From a virus, in the IMG/VR virus record IMGVR_UViG_3300012919_000044, positions 1 to 22,754 of that record: a stretch of 22,754 nt of DNA. One strand, written 5' to 3'. Positions 14,088 through 21,709 of the stretch are shown piece by piece (the stretch's first letter is position 1; every line of letters starts with the position of its first letter). Made by a program: the position numbers and the translations under genes. Below the pieces are notes generated by a model. It did no database searches and had not been told where the DNA came from. It worked only from the letters and a program-made list of their open reading frames with translations.

Positions 14088-15752
14088 ATGGCAGATCAAG
14101 TAAAACAACTCGCTTTTCGCAAATTGACTACAAGTGAAATAGAGAATGGCAGTGCGGTTAATGTCTTAACCACTGACGCTTCTACGCATTACGTTTTGAA
14201 AAGCATAGAGGCCACACAAGGAACAACAACAAGTTCTGTGGAGGCAGAAGCGACGATTGGTCTTACTGCTGGGTTATCTGCAGGTGAATTTACATCACTA
14301 GGCACTGTGGCTAAAGCAGGTAGGATTGGCGTTGAAGGCTCAGTGATTATGGATAGTAGTTCGACGCTAACTATTCGTCCTACAGCAAAAGCTATTACGT
14401 ACGCTGATGAACAAATGCAGTATGGAATGGAGAGTAATGCTACACCTTCTAAATTTAGAAAAGTAGTAACGCCGTCAGTGAATGGTGTCGTAGATACTCC
14501 GCTAATTACGCGAACAACAATCGATAAAACAGCGCAAACTTTTTCTGGCCCGACAATTCAACTCACTACATATACAAACAATCACGGCTTTATTTATGAA
14601 CGCAGTGACGGTGTAAATATTAGAGTTATTATGTTTTGCGGTTCATCAAGCGGTGCAGGCTTTGAAGTTTGGAACGCTGATAACGGCACACTTTACGGCT
14701 ATCATTATGTGTCGTATGCGGCTCCGCATTGGGATGGTGGCAGGTACATATTTGCGTGGAATGAAAATAATAAAACGCAAATTCAATATTACGATCTCGA
14801 GGAAAGCCTTACAAATTTAGCCGCCGCTAACACATACGGCGGAGGTAGCGGTGCTAATTTTTATCATGGTCTTATAAACGATCCATCGGCAGGAAATCAC
14901 CCTAACTATTCGTTTAGTAGTTACGATAATCGACGAAGTTGTTTTTATCTCGATAGACACAGTAATAGGAGATTTTTAGCGCAATATTTTTCGGGTAATC
15001 AGACGTTTTCCATGTTTGAGTTTCCTACTGGAACATTAACAAATTACGATGCTACGGCAAACGAAGCTACGAAATGGGTGACACTGGCAACAGGAAGTAA
15101 TGGTACCCAAACAGACTATTTTGGCAACAATAGCGGAAATGCTTGGAGTTTTGTTTATTTTGTAAGCAATTATGCGTCAAATGCTCAATGTACCTTTAGA
15201 ATGAGTTACGATGAGGCAAAAGGGTATTATTTTATTTATGTTTGGGAAGGCTCTTACGTTGCCCCATTTATTTTCTCAAAAACTGATTACGATGCAACGG
15301 CTAACGGAGGGGTACTTAATACGCCTAACAACAATAGTTATGGCTTGATTATGCTCTCTACCTATTCGCAAAGTGACGTTAATATCGGTAACGTTTGGTT
15401 TTACTCTTATTCAAATTATAACGCCACGATACGGATGAGTTATTTGGAGTCAAATAGACCTGCTGGAAGTGCCAGTTGGCAATACAGTTCGAATAACGAA
15501 AGATGGGTTGATGGTTCTAGTTTGGTTATGGCTAATCATTCTACGCCAAACCGCATTTATAAAATAAGTTTTACTGACGGCACAACTACGGAAATTACTA
15601 CAGGAATGACAGACGCTGAAGCTAACGTTAATTACAATAAGTCATTTTGGTATGGTTACTCTGTGCCGTCTGCCTCAACTATCGCAACGCGCAACTATGT
15701 GGTAGCGCCTAGTTTGAAAATACGGGTAACTGGAATTTTATCAGATCAGTAA
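14088..15752 (+). CDS. Aromatic-rich tail adhesin/fibre-like protein, 554 aa
   Basis: AGGAGG lies before the ATG, so expression should be strong. Residues 1-115 are a beta-rich anchoring domain (VKQLAFRKLTTSEIENGSA, then ATIGLTAGLSAGEFTSLGTV), of the kind seen at the start of aquatic-phage tail proteins. Residues from about 150 on are very rich in Tyr, Phe, Trp, Asn and Ser, with beta-strand pairs such as GGRYIFAWNENNKTQIQYYD, RRSCFYLDRHSNRRFLAQYF and KGYYFIYVWEGSYVAPFIFS. Strand pairs separated by Asn/Gly-rich turns suggest a beta-propeller or similar receptor-binding fold. No lyase or hydrolase motif was seen. It probably contacts the cell surface. A virion structural protein without host contact is the alternative. 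Confidence 0.7.
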   Translation: MADQVKQLAFRKLTTSEIENGSAVNVLTTDASTHYVLKSIEATQGTTTSSVEAEATIGLTAGLSAGEFTSLGTVAKAGRIGVEGSVIMDSSSTLTIRPTAKAITYADEQMQYGMESNATPSKFRKVVTPSVNGVVDTPLITRTTIDKTAQTFSGPTIQLTTYTNNHGFIYERSDGVNIRVIMFCGSSSGAGFEVWNADNGTLYGYHYVSYAAPHWDGGRYIFAWNENNKTQIQYYDLEESLTNLAAANTYGGGSGANFYHGLINDPSAGNHPNYSFSSYDNRRSCFYLDRHSNRRFLAQYFSGNQTFSMFEFPTGTLTNYDATANEATKWVTLATGSNGTQTDYFGNNSGNAWSFVYFVSNYASNAQCTFRMSYDEAKGYYFIYVWEGSYVAPFIFSKTDYDATANGGVLNTPNNNSYGLIMLSTYSQSDVNIGNVWFYSYSNYNATIRMSYLESNRPAGSASWQYSSNNERWVDGSSLVMANHSTPNRIYKISFTDGTTTEITTGMTDAEANVNYNKSFWYGYSVPSASTIATRNYVVAPSLKIRVTGILSDQ

Positions 15753-15765
15753 AAAGGATTAAAAA

Positions 15766-16116
15766 ATGTTTACACCTATAGATGAAACAGCATCTTCCGC
15801 TAGTAGTGGTGCCAGCCCGCAACCAGACAAACAAATAGGTGCAACTGCAAACGGTGCAAACAGTTTAGTTTATACTGTGCCTGCGGGCAGAAAATTTGTG
15901 GGTTATTGCTCAAATAATACTTGGAATAACGGATCGTATTGGGCGCAGTTAGAAGTAGATGGCACTGTTATTCGTCATCACAGCGGTTTTAGTGCTGATC
16001 TTTTTTCGGGATATACAGGCCCACCAACACCTGTTTTAACGCTTCTTGCTGGAACGGTTGTAAGAGTCGGTAATGGTGGCAATGTTTTTGTGTTCGGAGT
16101 AGAGAGTGATGCTTAA
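15766..16116 (+). CDS. Small beta-rich tail accessory protein, 116 aa
   Basis: AAGGA precedes the ATG, and the gene starts 13 bases after the 554-residue adhesin gene. The product has a Ser/Ala-rich start (MFTPIDETASSASSGASP), then SLVYTVPAGRKFVGYC, YWAQLEVDGTVIRHHSG and a hydrophobic strand PVLTLLAGTVVRVGNGG. The pattern of a V/I-P-AGR-K turn followed by L-x-AG-T-x-V is common in small phage domains with jelly-roll-like folds. It may cap the preceding adhesin or be a minor tail protein. There is no recognised family. Confidence 0.6.
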   Translation: MFTPIDETASSASSGASPQPDKQIGATANGANSLVYTVPAGRKFVGYCSNNTWNNGSYWAQLEVDGTVIRHHSGFSADLFSGYTGPPTPVLTLLAGTVVRVGNGGNVFVFGVESDA

Positions 16117-16375
16117 AAAAATTATAAAAGGTATAGAGTATGAAATAATTACAGAGTTTGAGGCAGACGGTCAAGGCAACGCAATAGCTAAAACTATTGT
16201 TGAAGAGGGCGAAACGTCAGAAAATAAGTACCGCCTTAGAACAGGGGTGAAAAATCCATTAACACAAGTGCCGTTCAATAATGATATAGACGCATTTAAT
16301 GCTTATATAGATGGTGTGCCTGACACACATTTTAACATTTATTGGGAAGACCCAGCGCCAGAGGAAGGTGAATAA
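16109..16375 (+). CDS. Small acidic protein next to fibre genes, 88 aa
   Basis: A GTG at 16106 and an ATG at 16109 are adjacent possible starts. The ATG is chosen, with GGAG at 16096-16099. It overlaps the previous gene by eight bases and the next by one (TAATG). The product starts MLKKIIKGIEYEIITEFEA and ends in the acidic DPAPEEGE. The size, acidity and position between two large fibre genes recall tail-fibre assembly chaperones or small tail proteins, but no family was recognised. Confidence 0.6.
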   Translation: MLKKIIKGIEYEIITEFEADGQGNAIAKTIVEEGETSENKYRLRTGVKNPLTQVPFNNDIDAFNAYIDGVPDTHFNIYWEDPAPEEGE

Positions 16376-17988
16376 TGAGCAGGGCTAGAGATGTTGCCAG
16401 CAACAATTTGGCGCTAATCAACCCAACTAGCGATGGCAACCTATTAACTGCTAGTTCGGGAGCATGGGTGTCGCAAGCACCAGCGCCAGCCCCACCATCA
16501 GGAAACCAAGTAGAGATGGTTGCCAGCGGCACAATTGCTAATGGCGATACTGTAATATTAAACAGTGACGGCACTGTTTCGGCTATTACTGGCGCGGCTG
16601 GCGGTGAGTTTTCAGAAGTAACAATGTCAAATAACGCAAGCACAATAATGAAAACAAAAGGCACGTTTCATTCTGTCGAAAATAAAGTTGTCGTTGTTTG
16701 TCAAAGCTACAATACTTCTACTGCCAATTATGACGGTGTAATAATGGCCGCTACGATAAGCGGTGACACATTAACTTTTGGTTCAGCGCACGTTTTTAAC
16801 ACTAACTATACAAATGACGTTGATGTTGCTTATGACGTATCTGCGAACCATCTTGTGGTTATTTACGAAGATACAACCTCGCAATATGGAACAGTAAAAG
16901 CGTTTTCACTGTCTGGCACAACATTTACAGAAACACAAAGTGCTTTGCGTATCAATAGTACAAACTCAGCACGTTCAGTTAGAATACAATACGATCCAGA
17001 CAATAATTGTACTGTTCAATTCTGTGGGAATATTAGTTCATCTAATTACGGTCAAGCTAGGGCGATTGTTTGCAGTAACAGTGGTGCGCTTACCATACAT
17101 AATGTTACGACTTTTGCATCGCATGGTACTGAGAAAATTAAAACGATTTACAATACAACAGAAAATCATCACCTTATCGTATATGAAAATCTAAATAACT
17201 CAAACTATTCACACTATGCCATTGTAAATGTAATTGGTACTCAAGCTACAACTCAAAGCTCTGGGCAAAGTATAATGCAAACTGGTTGGGAGCAGTCAGA
17301 TATTGCTTACAATCCAGACCAAAACATCGTTGCGTTTTCTGGACAATACGCTGGCAATGGTAGCTATGAAGGATACATAGTCCTTTTAATACCCTCTGGA
17401 ACCCATGCCTATACTAATACTGGCGCACCTAGTGGAACAGCAAATAGATTTACGACAAATCCCCCAAGTGAAACCGCTTCTTGGACGCGAATGATGTATA
17501 ACCCAGACACGCAAAAATTCAATGTGTTTTGGTATGGCAACAATAGCACGACGATTATCAATCCAATTAGGGGAGCGCAGTTTACTGTAGATACTTCAAC
17601 AAATGCCATAACATTCGAAACTGCAATAACATTGAGTACAACAAGTGGTGTGCATTACATTAACCCTGTTTACGACACTAATTCAGATCGTATGTTTATT
17701 GCTTATCAAGATCAAACTGATGGTAACAAAGGTCATGCTGGTATCTATAAATTTCCTAGTACAACGCTAACTACATCTAATTTTCTTGGTTTTGCAAGTG
17801 GCTCTTATACTAATGGGCAGACAGCAACCATTCAAACCACAGGCAATGTTGACGATGCGCAAAGCGGCTTAGTCATCAATACGACTTATTTCGTGCAGAG
17901 TGATGGCAGTTTAGGAACAAGCCCATCAGGACTAGCAAATGTGACGGCTGGCAAAGCTATTGCCGCAACCAAAATATTAATTGCGTGA
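16375..17988 (+). CDS. Tail fibre/adhesin with a seven-repeat beta-propeller-like domain
   Basis: GAGGAAGG and a TAATG junction favour strong, coupled translation. The 537-residue product begins MSRARDVASNNLALINPTS, a typical virion-binding start of phage fibre proteins. From about residue 97 to 446 a motif of hydrophobic-Tyr-[ND]-x-x-x-[ND] followed by a beta strand and an aromatic end recurs seven times: near 97, 151 (VAYDVSANHLVVIYED), 204, 257 (TIYNTTENHHLIVYEN), 310, 373 (MMYNPDTQKFNVFWYG) and 431. The spacing of about 53-63 residues fits a seven-bladed propeller. From 468, NFLGFASGSYTNGQTATI and later GKAIAATKILI form a C-terminal domain common in phage fibres. A carbohydrate- or protein-binding receptor role is inferred. 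Confidence 0.75.
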   Translation: MSRARDVASNNLALINPTSDGNLLTASSGAWVSQAPAPAPPSGNQVEMVASGTIANGDTVILNSDGTVSAITGAAGGEFSEVTMSNNASTIMKTKGTFHSVENKVVVVCQSYNTSTANYDGVIMAATISGDTLTFGSAHVFNTNYTNDVDVAYDVSANHLVVIYEDTTSQYGTVKAFSLSGTTFTETQSALRINSTNSARSVRIQYDPDNNCTVQFCGNISSSNYGQARAIVCSNSGALTIHNVTTFASHGTEKIKTIYNTTENHHLIVYENLNNSNYSHYAIVNVIGTQATTQSSGQSIMQTGWEQSDIAYNPDQNIVAFSGQYAGNGSYEGYIVLLIPSGTHAYTNTGAPSGTANRFTTNPPSETASWTRMMYNPDTQKFNVFWYGNNSTTIINPIRGAQFTVDTSTNAITFETAITLSTTSGVHYINPVYDTNSDRMFIAYQDQTDGNKGHAGIYKFPSTTLTTSNFLGFASGSYTNGQTATIQTTGNVDDAQSGLVINTTYFVQSDGSLGTSPSGLANVTAGKAIAATKILIA

Positions 17989-17995
17989 GGTTAAA

Positions 17996-18259
17996 ATGAA
18001 AGCGTTAGTAAGAAGGAGCGATAACACGGTCGGTGAGTTTTTCCCCGACAGTGCGAGTATCGCGCTGGAAGCAGACAAAGTTGTTGTTACGCAAGGCGAT
18101 GCCACGATTACTTTTCCCGACGATAATGACTCAACAATGTCGGTGGTCGAGGGGCTTGAGCAACCAGAAGATTTTCAGCCGCACAAGTATGAAGTCGTTG
18201 ATGGAGCGTTGAGTGTCGTTGATGGATGGGTTGATTTAGTTTTTGATGTTGAGGAATAA
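17996..18259 (+). CDS. Small acidic protein after the propeller gene, 87 aa
   Basis: The frame is open from a TTG at 17981, but the ATG at 17996 has GAGG directly upstream and clears the previous stop, so it is chosen. The product starts MKALVRRSDNTVGEFFPD and is strongly acidic, with a repeat-like VVDGALSVVDGWVDLVFD at the end. The stop abuts the next start (TAAATG). Like the 16109 gene it follows a large adhesin, so the two may play similar accessory or chaperone roles, although their sequences are not obviously alike. There is no recognised family. Confidence 0.6.
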   Translation: MKALVRRSDNTVGEFFPDSASIALEADKVVVTQGDATITFPDDNDSTMSVVEGLEQPEDFQPHKYEVVDGALSVVDGWVDLVFDVEE

Positions 18260-20353
18260 ATGCCATTAGTAGCAGTACAACCGCAAGCTGGCACTGTTAA
18301 AGACGCTAGTGAATACAGCGTTGGTGCGTATGTCGATAGCGATAAAATACGTTATAGGTCAGTTCAAGGCGCTGGCGCACAACCACAAGTTATTGGCGGT
18401 TGGGAGTTAAAATTTACAGACACGATGTTGGGCCGTGTAAGAGGGGCGCACCAATGGCGCGACAATGACGGCAACGCCTATCTAGCTATTGGCAGTCACC
18501 GCAAATTAATGGTCGAGCGCAGTGAAAATCTGTGGGATATAACGCCAGTAGAGGCCCCTGCATCTATGCCAACCGATCCTGTGAGCGTTGTTAATACAGA
18601 AACGAAAGCCACTATTACAACGTCAGCAAGTCACTACATGACAGTAGGAACATTTGTTTACATAACAGGCTTAACGGCTGTTGGCGGCGTTACAATCGGT
18701 GGTGGATCTGGCACGTTGGCTAGTGGCCCATTAGCTGTAACAATAGGCAGTACAATCATCAGGGTAACGTTAGCTAATCATGGTTTAAGTACTGGTGACT
18801 TCGTTACGATAAGCGGTGTAAGCGGCGCACAGAACGGCATACCAGATACAGAGATAAACACACGACACAGTATATATGTATCAAGCACGTCTGAATTTTT
18901 AATCGAAGTAGAAACGCCAGCTACATCGTCAGGCTCTGGTCTTGGCGGTTCACCAAATTATGTTACGCACACACAAGCGGAAGTCTTAACGGTTCCAAGC
19001 GCAACGACTTTTACTGTCGCGTGTCCAGCGGCTAATGCAACTGCATCAGGCGGTGGGGTAAACGGTGAGATCATTATAGAACTAGCGGCTGGCTTGCAAA
19101 ATACAACATCACAAGCTGGCTATGGAACAGGTGGGTATGGATTAGGCGTATATGGATCAGGTGGCGAGCAACTGACATCGTATGACGCACGTATCTGGTT
19201 GTTAGAAAACTACGGCGAAGATTTAGTAGCTGTACCAAGAGGCGGTAGTTTATACCGTTGGCAATTGAACAGAAGTCAACGCTGTGTAGTCAATGCGGCT
19301 ACTGACTGCCCTACACAAATCAATTATATGGCAGTTACGCCAGAGCAATTTTTAGTGTTAGGCGGTTGTGACGCTGGCTCTGGATTTGATGGTCTGCTGG
19401 TCATATGGGCCGCGCAAGCGCAAGGATTTGCTACAGGAGATTGGACAGCGGCGGCAACAAATACATCACGATCTTTGCGGCTAGGCGCTGGTTCTAACAT
19501 TATAAGCATTGTGCCAAGTAGTTTCGTGACTGTCGTATTTACTGACGCAAGTATGCATCAGCTTAGATACTTGCAAGATACAGTGTTTATTTACAGCCAA
19601 GACTTAGTGGCAGATGTTGGCATCATAGCGCCAAGGGCATTTGCTAAAGACTCGCAGACAGGCGGTTTAGTGTTTCTGTCATCTAACTGGCAGTTCTACA
19701 AATTCCAAAACCAGACGTTGCAAGCAATACCTTGTGCTGTGCGCGATTTTATGCGTGATGAAGTGGTTACAGGATCACAGCAAGCCAAGATAGCTGGCGT
19801 GGGCATATCACAATTTAACGAAGCGTGGTTTTTCTATCCAGCGTCAGGGTTAGAGTGCAACAAGTATATTATCTTTAGCATACAGGAAAATGTTTTTGCT
19901 ACTGGCACGTTTGACAGAACGTTTGGCATAACAGGTGAAAACTACCCGATTATGTTTAGCTGGTCACCTGATTATAATTACGCCGAAACTTATCTACACG
20001 AAAAAGGCGATAGCGCCCAAGGTGATCCATTTGAAGCATTTGTAGAGGCCGCGCCTGTTGATCTTAATGTAGGTGGCGGCGAAGGTGAAGTAATGATGGA
20101 TGTGTCAGGTGTTGTGCCAGACTTTCAATCACTATCTGCTGGTGGCGATTTAACATTAATTACAAAAGACAAACCTAATTCTACACCTGTAAACAATGGG
20201 CCTTTTACGATTGGGCCAACAACAGAGCGTGTTGACGTGCGTGTAACAGGAAGACAATTAGGTTGGAAGTTTAGCCGTAATGGAGCGCCAAATACTTGGA
20301 GACTTGGTAAAATGAGATTTGACATAGACGCAACTGCTGGACGGAGAGAGTAA
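18260..20353 (+). CDS. P22 gp10-like DNA-stabilising tail protein
   Basis: The 697-residue product opens MPLVAVQPQAGTVKDASEYS and reaches QVIGGWEL at 43-50, the hallmark start of P22 gp10 (packaged DNA stabilisation) proteins. Later signatures are the repeated GYG stretch at 287-299 (GYGTGGYGLGVYG) and NYGEDLVAVPRGG at 317-329. In P22 this protein attaches below the portal and gp4, closes the channel and holds the DNA in the capsid. The protein is longer than P22 gp10 (about 470 residues). Residues about 110-260 look like inserted beta modules containing H-x-x-x-x-G-x-[FV]-V-x-I-[TS]-G twice. GAGGA lies before the ATG. Confidence 0.85.
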   Translation: MPLVAVQPQAGTVKDASEYSVGAYVDSDKIRYRSVQGAGAQPQVIGGWELKFTDTMLGRVRGAHQWRDNDGNAYLAIGSHRKLMVERSENLWDITPVEAPASMPTDPVSVVNTETKATITTSASHYMTVGTFVYITGLTAVGGVTIGGGSGTLASGPLAVTIGSTIIRVTLANHGLSTGDFVTISGVSGAQNGIPDTEINTRHSIYVSSTSEFLIEVETPATSSGSGLGGSPNYVTHTQAEVLTVPSATTFTVACPAANATASGGGVNGEIIIELAAGLQNTTSQAGYGTGGYGLGVYGSGGEQLTSYDARIWLLENYGEDLVAVPRGGSLYRWQLNRSQRCVVNAATDCPTQINYMAVTPEQFLVLGGCDAGSGFDGLLVIWAAQAQGFATGDWTAAATNTSRSLRLGAGSNIISIVPSSFVTVVFTDASMHQLRYLQDTVFIYSQDLVADVGIIAPRAFAKDSQTGGLVFLSSNWQFYKFQNQTLQAIPCAVRDFMRDEVVTGSQQAKIAGVGISQFNEAWFFYPASGLECNKYIIFSIQENVFATGTFDRTFGITGENYPIMFSWSPDYNYAETYLHEKGDSAQGDPFEAFVEAAPVDLNVGGGEGEVMMDVSGVVPDFQSLSAGGDLTLITKDKPNSTPVNNGPFTIGPTTERVDVRVTGRQLGWKFSRNGAPNTWRLGKMRFDIDATAGRRE

Positions 20354-20952
20354 TGGCTCGTTACACACTACCACCTATAAATCAAATTGCTGGTTTTAAT
20401 ACAATGGGTACACCAACTATGAACCCAGCGTCTGCTCGACAAGCTTTTTTCCAAACGCCAGAAGGTGAACCAATAAGCGCCGTTAATGCTGGCGAAGCTG
20501 TTTACGTGACGCAACAGGGTTACAACCCATTGTTTTACGGACAGACAGCCGCATACACAGGGCCACAAGGCCCAACAGATCGTGGCGAAATGGTTTCTGC
20601 ATTGCCAGAATTGCCAAAAGTTGTAGCTGATGATGGGCCGAAAGAAGGTGTAAGTATGGCTGATATGATGGGTCTGCAAAACACAATGATGTACGGCAGT
20701 GGTGGCGGTTACAGCCGTCCAATGTTCGGAAATGATGGTGTGCCAAATATTTTTGAAATATTTGAGCAAGCTTCAGACGGTTCTTATGTTTTGCCTGATA
20801 AATCAACTGGTGCATACGGTTCTGAATATTTTTATAACAAAGCTGGCACGCCGTTGCATAAACAATTAATGGAAGACGGTACAGAGTTTGGTTATGATCG
20901 TGCTTTAAATATAGGCGGTTTAAGGTTAAACCAAATTAATGAACAACGCTAA
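20353..20952 (+). CDS. Hypothetical tail-region protein, 199 aa
   Basis: The start overlaps the gp10-like stop as TAATG, with GGAGAG upstream. The product begins MARYTLPPINQIAGFNTMG and is rich in Pro, Gly, Met, Asn and Gln (SGGGYSRPMFGNDGVPNIF), with few long hydrophobic runs, so much of it may be extended or disordered. Its first residues (LPPI-Q) recall the start of the 550-residue protein of the head block (MVDLPPISQ), which may be chance or a shared virion-docking motif. The position suggests a minor tail or internal protein. Family unknown. Confidence 0.65.
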   Translation: MARYTLPPINQIAGFNTMGTPTMNPASARQAFFQTPEGEPISAVNAGEAVYVTQQGYNPLFYGQTAAYTGPQGPTDRGEMVSALPELPKVVADDGPKEGVSMADMMGLQNTMMYGSGGGYSRPMFGNDGVPNIFEIFEQASDGSYVLPDKSTGAYGSEYFYNKAGTPLHKQLMEDGTEFGYDRALNIGGLRLNQINEQR

Positions 20953-21357
20953 ATGCTAAGATTAGAGGGTGACGCATTAAGAACGGCATGGCCCCAACTG
21001 CGATATATGATCGAGCAAGCACGAAACAAAAGCAAATGCACTGACGCATTTATTGTAGAAGACGTTTACCACCAGTGCATGATCAACGACACATTCTGTT
21101 ATGTGGTTGGAGAAGGTGCAACGATACAAGGCGCCTTGTTTTTGCGTCCAGTAAACAACTTTGGTGAGATGGAATTACACGTGTGGTTAGCGTGTTTTAG
21201 AAGACCAGCATCATTGGCAAACCATGTGCAGTGGCTAGAAGAGTTAGCCAGATCAATCAAGGCGCAACGTATTACCTGTCATTCGCCAAGGGCGTTTGAG
21301 AAGTATTTAGAAGGAACAGAAGTAGTCAGCAAACGATTTGTAAAGGAGTTATTCTAA
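20953..21357 (+). CDS. GNAT-like internal virion protein (T7 gp13-like)
   Basis: The 134-residue product starts directly after the previous stop (TAAATG, no Shine-Dalgarno). It contains AFIVEDVYHQCMINDTFCYV, the strand TIQGALFLRPVNNFGEMELH, HVQWLEELARSIKAQRITCH and a final SPRAFEKYLEG...EVVSKRFVKELF. The order of strand, central sheet, helix with an L-x-x-LA pattern, then a short R-I-x-x-x-SPR segment and a final strand matches GNAT-fold proteins encoded in many podovirus tail regions, of which T7 gp13 is the known example. A clear acetyl-CoA loop (R/Q-x-x-G-x-G/A) is not seen, so catalysis is doubtful and a structural role is more likely. Confidence 0.65.
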   Translation: MLRLEGDALRTAWPQLRYMIEQARNKSKCTDAFIVEDVYHQCMINDTFCYVVGEGATIQGALFLRPVNNFGEMELHVWLACFRRPASLANHVQWLEELARSIKAQRITCHSPRAFEKYLEGTEVVSKRFVKELF

Positions 21358-21701
21358 TGAGTGGCGGCTCACAAACATCATCATCAACAGTAAAGCTTGA
21401 TCCAAGGTTGCAAAGCCTTGTTGACAGCATTTTAGATTATACGCCAGCAATCATGGAAAGACCTTTTCCTAAATATGACTTGCCGCGCATTGCCAGCTTT
21501 ACGCCTGATCAGTTACAGGGGTTTGATATGACAAGGGCAAACATTGGAACTTTCCAACCAGCTATGAACCAAAGCATCAATACGCTTGCACGATTTGCAC
21601 AAGGGCCAAGAGTGCAGGGTACAAGTATGCAAAACGGCATGATTAATACCCAACGTGCCACAGGAATACCATTGCCTAAATTACCAATGCCAACTGCTTA
21701 G
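21357..21701 (+). CDS. N-terminal half of a common phage structural protein, 114 aa
   Basis: AAGGAG and a TAATG junction mark the start. The product (MSGGSQTSSSTVKLDPRLQS, then PKYDLPRIASFTPDQLQGFD and NIGTFQPAMNQSI) matches the first part of a widespread phage protein whose usual opening is a Ser/Thr-rich start, P-x-L-Q, then a conserved F-[ST]-P-x-Q-x-x-x-F stretch. In that family the same chain continues into an NPY...AGAFGGS region. Here the frame stops after LPKLPMPTA and the NPY/AGAFGGS part is in the next gene, so the family protein appears split. It probably acts in the tail or as an ejected internal protein. The function is not established. Confidence 0.6.
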   Translation: MSGGSQTSSSTVKLDPRLQSLVDSILDYTPAIMERPFPKYDLPRIASFTPDQLQGFDMTRANIGTFQPAMNQSINTLARFAQGPRVQGTSMQNGMINTQRATGIPLPKLPMPTA

Positions 21702-21709
21702 AGGTTTCA

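Noticed and set aside
16940-17194. Second + strand frame of 84 codons within the propeller gene
   Set aside because: It is an out-of-frame shadow of the 16375 gene without a ribosome site; the in-frame repeats of the larger protein continue through it.
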